NCBI GenBank assembly: GCA_016783965.1
Contig: JADHVO010000008.1
Coordinates: 269,463 to 333,462 of the forward strand
Origin: Alphaproteobacteria bacterium
GTDB lineage: Bacteria; Pseudomonadota; Alphaproteobacteria; Micropepsales; Micropepsaceae
DNA: 64,000 nt
Direction: 5' to 3'
A program made the translations under genes and the position numbers. The notes below the pieces were generated by a model. It saw only the letters and a list, made by a program, of their open reading frames with translations. It was not told where the DNA came from and ran no database searches. Below, piece by piece: positions 59,130 to 64,000 of this stretch; positions within the stretch are counted from its first letter, which is position 1; each line of letters begins with the position of its first letter.

Positions 59130-61613
59130 TTAAAGCGCGCTGCGGTTCGCCAGGCGGCGGGCAAGGACAGTGAACCCGACGAGGCTGGCGGCGATCGAGA
59201 CCGCGAACAGGGCGTAGAGCGGGATGTAGCCGTGGCCGCCGCTGAGCAGCGCGCCGCCCAGTACCGGGCCGAGGGCGGAGCCAATGGCCAGCGCGGCGGG
59301 CATCAGTACGCTGACACGGCCGTTCGGATCGGACGATGCGATGATCCCCATCTGGTAGGCCATCGGGAAATTCCACACCCCGACGGCCAGAAGGGCGCCG
59401 ATGAAATAGCCGGCAAGCCCGTGTCCTGTCATCAGCACGACCACACCTGCGATCGCGAGCAGCATGCCGATGGTCAGCGGCTTCTCGCGCCCGAAGCGGT
59501 CGCCGATCACGGCGGCCGCGATGCCGGCCGTGCCGCTGATAGCGAGACCGATCATGAGCAACACAGCGACGGTCTCATCGTTGACGCCGAAGCTCGGCGC
59601 AATCTGCGTCAGGAACGCCCAGAGCGCCGCGAGGCCGCCGAACGACACGAACATCGCGCCCAGGCCGAGCCATGGCGCCCAGTCGCGCATCATCGAGAGG
59701 TCCGTTCCGTGGCGCCGCAGCATCGCAAAGCGCTCGTCCGGGGGCACGAGGGCGCGACGCGCCGGAATGCCGGGAAGGCCGGCGAGCGAAACCGCGCCGC
59801 TGATGGCCGCCAGCGTCAGCACCGTTCCCGCAAATCCCCAGCGCGCCTGTACGAACTGGGTCAGCAGCAGCACGGCCACGATGGCGAGCAGCACTTCGCT
59901 CGCGAGCTTGATGCCGAACGCCTGGTCCGGTTTGTGATTTTCGGACACGATCGCGATCGTCACCGTGTAGAGGAGGCCGAGACCCATGCCTGTGCCGAAG
60001 AGCGTCGCCAGAAGGGCGCCATAGGTGCTGATGAACGCCGCTGCGGCCAGGCTGACAACGGACAAACCGGTTCCGGCAACGACAAGGCCTCGCCAGTCGA
60101 AGCGATTGATCCATTGGCGCGACGTCGCGGCCACCAGGGCGAAACCGGCGAGCATGGAGGATCCGACGATGCCGACCTGTGCATCATCGAGCGCGAAGCG
60201 TGCGGCGGCAGATCCCAAAAGCGCGGGCATGATGTTGAACAGCAACCCGCCGACCGACGACACGGTGCAGGCCGACACGAATACCGGCAGCGGCTGGCGA
60301 TAGGGCGGCGCATGCGTCTCCGGCGCGCGTTCTACGAAGGCCGCGGGACGCGGCGGCAAGGCGTTGGACGGCGGTATGCGCACCAGAAGGCTGCCATAGC
60401 CTTTGGTGAACGGGCTCGCGATGTGCACCGGCTCGCCCACCACCTCGATCTTGGGAAAGCGTTTCAGGATTTCTTCCCAGATGACGCGCAGCTGCATCTC
60501 GGCGAGGCGGTTGCCGACGCAGCGGTGGATGCCGAAGCCGAACGAGATGTGCTGGCGCGGCCGTTCCCGGTCGATGATGTAGGCGTTGGGGTTCTCGATC
60601 ACGGCATCGTCGCGGTTGCCCGAGACGTACCACATGATCACCTTGTCGCCCTTTTTGATGTGCTTGCCGTTGAGCTCCACATCCCGCGTCGCCGTGCGCC
60701 GCATATGCGCCAGCGGTGTTTGCCATCGGATCGTCTCCGATACCATCGAGGGGATCAGCGCAGGGTTCTCGCGCAGCTTCTGGTACTGCTCGGGGTTCTG
60801 GTTCAGCGCCAGGATGCTGCCGGTGATCGTGTTGCGGGTGGTGTCGTTGCCGCCCACGATCAGAAGGATCACGTTACCCAGGTACTCCATCGGACCCATG
60901 TTTCGCGTCGCTTCCGCGTGCGCGAGCATCGAGATCAGGTCCATCGCCGGTTCCGCGTTCACCCGTTCGTTCCACAGCTTGATGAAGTAATCGAGGCATT
61001 CCATGGTGACCGACAGCTGCTCCTCGGGCGTCTCCACCAGCCGCCCGGGGCCTGGAACGGTGGTCACCACATCGGACCAATAGGTCAGCTTGCGCCGGTC
61101 CTCGAACGGGAAGTCGAACAGCGTCGCCAGCATCTGCGTCGTCAATTCGATCGAGACCTTGTCGACCCAGTCGAACGTCTCGCCCACCGGCAGCGCGTCC
61201 AGGATTTTCACCGCGCGCTCGCGAATCAGCGATTCCATCCGCGCCAGATTGCCCGGCGCCACGATCGGGCTTACGACCTTGCGCTGTGCGTCGTGTTTGG
61301 GCGGGTCCATCGCGATGAACATCGGCAACTCGGTGCCGTCCTTCGACTCGTCGAAGATTGTGATCTCGCGGTCCGACGAGAACGCCTCGTGGTTGGTGTC
61401 CACCGCCATGATGTCGTTGAACCTGGTGATCGACCAATAGGCGCCGAACTCGCTCTTGGCGCAGTAATGGATCGGGTCCTCGCGCCGCAGCCGCTCGAAA
61501 TACGGCCAGTGCGTGTCGCTGCTCCACAGGTCGAGCCGGCTGACGTCGATCGCATCCAGCGGAATGGACTTTGCGTCTTCGATTGCGGCGGCGAGAGCGG
61601 CTTGCGCGGCCAT
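59130..61613 (-). CDS. cytochrome P450-MFS transporter fusion protein
   Basis: 827 residues in one uninterrupted frame. Residues 1-415 are a full CYP153-like P450: I-helix GGNDTTR (254-260), ETIR (293-296), haem loop FGFGIHRCVGN with Cys365, ending LLVRIPP exactly where its paralogue at 19016 ends. A 25-residue Pro/Ala linker (416-440) leads to an MFS transporter of about 12 membrane helices (441-827), with a long central loop (ARRALVPPDERFAMLRRHG) between helices 6 and 7 and GDRFGREKP after helix 8. There is no start codon with a ribosome-binding site at the junction. Substrate oxidation coupled to export or import is the obvious inference. Each half is certain; the fusion needs read-level proof. 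Confidence 0.88.
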   Translation of the reverse strand: MAAQAALAAAIEDAKSIPLDAIDVSRLDLWSSDTHWPYFERLRREDPIHYCAKSEFGAYWSITRFNDIMAVDTNHEAFSSDREITIFDESKDGTELPMFIAMDPPKHDAQRKVVSPIVAPGNLARMESLIRERAVKILDALPVGETFDWVDKVSIELTTQMLATLFDFPFEDRRKLTYWSDVVTTVPGPGRLVETPEEQLSVTMECLDYFIKLWNERVNAEPAMDLISMLAHAEATRNMGPMEYLGNVILLIVGGNDTTRNTITGSILALNQNPEQYQKLRENPALIPSMVSETIRWQTPLAHMRRTATRDVELNGKHIKKGDKVIMWYVSGNRDDAVIENPNAYIIDRERPRQHISFGFGIHRCVGNRLAEMQLRVIWEEILKRFPKIEVVGEPVHIASPFTKGYGSLLVRIPPSNALPPRPAAFVERAPETHAPPYRQPLPVFVSACTVSSVGGLLFNIMPALLGSAAARFALDDAQVGIVGSSMLAGFALVAATSRQWINRFDWRGLVVAGTGLSVVSLAAAAFISTYGALLATLFGTGMGLGLLYTVTIAIVSENHKPDQAFGIKLASEVLLAIVAVLLLTQFVQARWGFAGTVLTLAAISGAVSLAGLPGIPARRALVPPDERFAMLRRHGTDLSMMRDWAPWLGLGAMFVSFGGLAALWAFLTQIAPSFGVNDETVAVLLMIGLAISGTAGIAAAVIGDRFGREKPLTIGMLLAIAGVVVLMTGHGLAGYFIGALLAVGVWNFPMAYQMGIIASSDPNGRVSVLMPAALAIGSALGPVLGGALLSGGHGYIPLYALFAVSIAASLVGFTVLARRLANRSAL

Positions 61614-61625
61614 TGAATGATCCCC

Positions 61626-62027
61626 TTACGAAAGCGCCGAACCGATCACGGCGACGGCCCGAATTTCGACCAGCAAATCCGGCATCGCAAGCTGCGTCAC
61701 GCCCACCGCCGTCCAGGCCGGATAGTTGTTTGGGAAGAACTCGTCTTTCACCGCGCCGAACTCGCGCGAACCGCCACGCAGGTCGATATGAAACGTCACC
61801 AGCTCGACCACGTCGCCCAGGGTGGCGCCGGCCGCTTCAAGCACCGTCTTCAACCCGGCGAATGCCAGCCGCGCCTGCTCGGTCAGTCCCTTGCCCGGCC
61901 GCATCTGCGCGTCGATCCCCACCTGGCCCGACACCCACACCATGTCGCCGACGCGCGTCGCCTGCGAGAAGTGGAAGGCGTCGTACATTGCCCTGGTCGA
62001 ACCGGGATTGATCAGCGTGCGTGACAT
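61626..62027 (-). CDS. RidA/YjgF-family protein
   Basis: 133 residues. RidA landmarks are AFHFSQATRVGDMVWVSGQVG, QARLAFAGLKTVLEAAGATL, ELVTFHIDL and a C-terminal strand PDLLVEIRAVAV with the conserved Arg122 that binds the substrate carboxylate. Archetypal RidA deaminates enamines and imines; family members in catabolic operons act on related unstable intermediates. It is 12 bp before the P450-MFS start and 12 bp after the PhyH stop. Confidence 0.9.
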   Translation of the reverse strand: MSRTLINPGSTRAMYDAFHFSQATRVGDMVWVSGQVGIDAQMRPGKGLTEQARLAFAGLKTVLEAAGATLGDVVELVTFHIDLRGGSREFGAVKDEFFPNNYPAWTAVGVTQLAMPDLLVEIRAVAVIGSALS

Positions 62028-62039
62028 CGCGCGGCCCTC

Positions 62040-62879
62040 TTAGCGAAGCTGCTGGAAGATCGGTGAACGGAAGGGTTCACCCCCCTCGAGCCGCGCCATC
62101 TCTTTCTGGAACAGCATGCCGTTGCGCGCAAAGCCGGGGGCGCGGCTCACCGCCGGCAGGGGATGGAACGTCGCGTCGTCGCCGAAGAAGCGGAACACGA
62201 TGGTGTGCCGGTCCGGGAACGCCGTATCCACCGCCGCGCCGCCATGCAGCGAGTTGGGATGCAGCACCAGCACATCGCCGGGCTCGGTCGCCCATGACAG
62301 CACGTCCCACGCGCCGGGGTTGGCTTTCCGCTCCGCCTCGATGTCGGGCAACCGCGGCAGCACGTCGCCGCCGTGCAGCGGATCGGTCGGATCGTTCGGA
62401 TCGCGGAAGGTGGGGCCGTCATAGCGCGTGCCCAGATGCGAGCCGCGCACGATCTCCAGCGCATTCGACTTCGGAACAGACTCGAAGCTGATCCAGGCAT
62501 TGCCCCAATGTGAACCGCCCCACGGCAGATAGGACGTATCCTGGTGCCAGAATGTGCGCGGGCCGATGCCACCCGTCTTGAGGAAGATTTCCTCGGCGAA
62601 ATACCAGACATGCTTCGAACCCCACAGTTCGGCGAACAACTGGCCGAACGGCATGTCCGCCATCATCGCGTCCAGCCGCGGCTTGGCGGCCGGGTTGCTG
62701 TTGTCGACGAACGACTGATGCTCAGTTCCCACCAGCATGCCGGAGGCATTCGGACCGGGATTCGCCGCACCCCAGTCCAGCGCTTCGCGGCACCTCGCCA
62801 GCTGCTCCTTGTTCAGCGCGCCCCGCAGCAGAACGGCGCCGTCCTCGCGATACCTCTGCCGCAGCGATTCCTGGATCAT
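62040..62879 (-). CDS. phytanoyl-CoA dioxygenase (PhyH) family oxygenase
   Basis: 279 residues. Fe(II) ligands His112-x-Asp114 (FWHQDTSYLPW) and distal His212 (NSLHGGAAV), with a family arginine after DRHTIVFR. It resembles the PhyH at 9307-10146 in length and motif spacing. It is the first gene of the minus-strand operon PhyH-RidA-P450/MFS-PhyH, whose promoter faces the divergent TetR gene 109 bp away. Confidence 0.9.
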   Translation of the reverse strand: MIQESLRQRYREDGAVLLRGALNKEQLARCREALDWGAANPGPNASGMLVGTEHQSFVDNSNPAAKPRLDAMMADMPFGQLFAELWGSKHVWYFAEEIFLKTGGIGPRTFWHQDTSYLPWGGSHWGNAWISFESVPKSNALEIVRGSHLGTRYDGPTFRDPNDPTDPLHGGDVLPRLPDIEAERKANPGAWDVLSWATEPGDVLVLHPNSLHGGAAVDTAFPDRHTIVFRFFGDDATFHPLPAVSRAPGFARNGMLFQKEMARLEGGEPFRSPIFQQLR

Positions 62880-62931
62880 TGTCCTCTTCCCGTTTCGCGT
62901 GACGAAACGGACGCTAGCACCGTTCGCTATT

Positions 62932-62955
62932 TAACACAACAGTTGTTATTATAAT
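62932..62955. promoter_or_regulatory. operator palindrome and -10 element between TetR and the P450-MFS operon
   Basis: TAACA and TGTTA (62932-62936, 62944-62948) form a 17-bp inverted repeat, inside which ACAAC-A-GTTGT (62936-62946) is a second, tighter one. A consensus -10 TATAAT (62950-62955) follows; ATTATAAT is nearly self-complementary, so both strands read TATAAT. No clear -35 is seen for either direction. The site fits TetR control of both transcripts. Confidence 0.6.
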
Positions 62956-62988
62956 TGTAGAACCCATGAAACCCGCTATTTTCGCGAC

Positions 62989-63639
62989 ATGAACAGCACC
63001 GCGCGCAAATCCCGCAGCAAGCCCCCGGCCAGCCGCGGCCGTCCGGTCGGTGACCGCGAGGCTCGTCGCGCGGAATTGCTCGATGCCGCGATGTCGGTGA
63101 TCGCCCAGGAAGGCTTTGCGGAGGCCTCGCTGCGCAAGGTGGCGGAGCGTGCCGGCTGCACGACCGGTGCCGTGACCTACTACTTCGCCAATCGGGAAGA
63201 GATGATGGCTGCGGTCATCGAAAGCCAGTTCGACGTGTTCGACGCGATGCTCCGGGCTGGCGAGAGCGACGGCAGGATCGACGTGCGCGCAGGTCTGAAG
63301 CGCTGGCTGGATTGGCTCAGCAGCGACGAAAAAGGCGAGTGGGTCGCCAACTTCCAGCTCTTGTCGCTGGCGCGCCACGAACCGGCGCTCGCCGCCGTGT
63401 ACAAGCGGCGCTACGCCGCCTATCGCGACGTCTTCGCGGCGATGATTGCCCGGGGCCAACGCCAGGGTACCATCCGCAGGGACATCCCCGCCGAGCTGTT
63501 GGCCGATCAGATCAGTGCGATGGGCGACGGCTGGATGATGCTCTTCCCCATCGAACCCGAACGCTTCCAGCCGAATCGCGTGAAGGCACTTCTCGACGCC
63601 ACGATGGCATTGATCGCGCCCCGAACCGGGTGGCAATAA
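62989..63639 (+). CDS. TetR-family regulator of the P450-MFS operon
   Basis: 216 residues. A basic N-terminal arm (RKSRSKPPASRGRPVGD) precedes the HTH: LLDAAMSVIAQEGFAEASLR and KVAERAGCTTGAVTYYFANRE. The C-terminal part (VIESQFDVFDAMLRAGESDG, RYAAYRDVFAAMIARGQRQG) is the effector domain. It is transcribed away from the operon at 58220-62879 and probably represses it and itself through the palindrome at 62932-62948. It has no good ribosome-binding site. Confidence 0.9.
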   Translation: MNSTARKSRSKPPASRGRPVGDREARRAELLDAAMSVIAQEGFAEASLRKVAERAGCTTGAVTYYFANREEMMAAVIESQFDVFDAMLRAGESDGRIDVRAGLKRWLDWLSSDEKGEWVANFQLLSLARHEPALAAVYKRRYAAYRDVFAAMIARGQRQGTIRRDIPAELLADQISAMGDGWMMLFPIEPERFQPNRVKALLDATMALIAPRTGWQ

Positions 63640-64000
63640 AATTTGTGCCGTCAGCGGCGAAAATATTTTTTGTTCGATACGTCCGCCGCTCTATCGAACA
63701 GCACTCTAGCGCGCTCAACAGCTTGCCGCCTGGCTCGCGCAACAATCGCAAAGCACGGATGTTGCGTGCCGTGTCGCGAGCGGCGACGGCCCTTGAAGCC
63801 GCGTCTGTCTGCGATATTTCTCCAGTCCAACTTGGGAATGGGGACGATGGAAGACCGAATCTAGCGTGGCGAGTGATGCATCCAGGACCTGTGCGGGTCA
63901 CGCGCACCTATGGAGAGGAAAGGACGAACCATCCGGCCGATGGCAAGCGCTTTCCGTGAGTCCAGCAGGGACCGTTGGTTACAGCGAAGGCAGTTTGTTG
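63640..64000. other. no gene recognised at the right edge
   Basis: A short GCCG/CGGC hairpin followed by an A/T-rich run (63646-63672) may end the TetR transcript. Beyond it no frame has a recognisable domain or ribosome-binding site up to the end of the window. Confidence 0.45.

Noticed and set aside
58899..61616. 905-codon plus-strand frame antisense to the P450-MFS gene.
   Set aside because: His/Arg/Asp-rich low-complexity translation with no domain; shadow of the P450-MFS coding sequence.

Overview
The window is high-GC DNA (coding third positions are strongly G/C) that fits an alphaproteobacterium of uncertain order. Supporting signs are a CC0125-type lipoprotein, small DUF4189-like secreted proteins, several PAS_5 proteins, a psd-pssA pair, and two intergenic inverted-repeat families of a kind common in that class. 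It encodes no ribosomal or replication genes. The content is mostly accessory lipid, aromatic and xenobiotic metabolism with envelope and transport functions.

Region by region. 1-1956 is the decayed end of an integrated element: a cut-off secreted protein, the C-terminus of a tyrosine recombinase, a lectin-like domain, a frameshifted phage tail-collar fragment, and the 3' half of a tRNA-Thr(CGU) that looks like an attachment site. 2247-6202 is a TetR-controlled aromatic meta-cleavage operon (regulator, extradiol dioxygenase, FAH-family hydrolase, flavin hydroxylase). 6418-10146 holds an OmpA protein, an acyl-CoA dehydrogenase and a phytanoyl-CoA dioxygenase (PhyH) protein. 10207-11903 is a DarTG DNA ADP-ribosylation toxin-antitoxin locus whose toxin carries a one-base frameshift, followed by a repeat-rich gap. 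12540-18895 has a PhyH/DUF1993/OB-fold/thiolase operon, an internally duplicated helix-turn-helix protein, and a CoA-transferase operon. 19016-25786 has a CYP153-like P450, a globin, a ThDP enzyme, an M20 hydrolase, and a secreted caspase-like protease coupled to a small Cys-rich protein.

25978-39441 holds phosphatidylethanolamine synthesis (psd-pssA), two MDR reductases, an amidase, an LLM flavin enzyme, small hydrolases, an acyl-CoA synthetase and a TusA-like protein. 39523-43111 is a TetR-HlyD-ABC exporter operon. 43232-50816 has a glycosyltransferase, a CHAP lipoprotein, kup preceded by a free-standing copy of its own C-terminal domain, an rRNA methyltransferase, and an alkylsulfatase-type metallo-hydrolase. 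51015-58223 holds an esterase, tandem PAS_5 proteins, glutathione transferases and a second metallo-hydrolase.

The most unusual locus is 58220-63639. A TetR gene is divergent from a tight operon encoding PhyH, RidA, a single 827-residue polypeptide fusing a complete CYP153-like cytochrome P450 to a 12-helix MFS transporter, and a second PhyH. The same kinds of oxidative enzymes recur elsewhere in the window (a stand-alone P450 paralogue, four PhyH proteins, thiolase, acyl-CoA dehydrogenase, CaiB transferase, acyl-CoA synthetase), which suggests a host that oxidises hydrophobic substrates. No P450 ferredoxin or ferredoxin reductase is encoded here, so electron partners must lie elsewhere.
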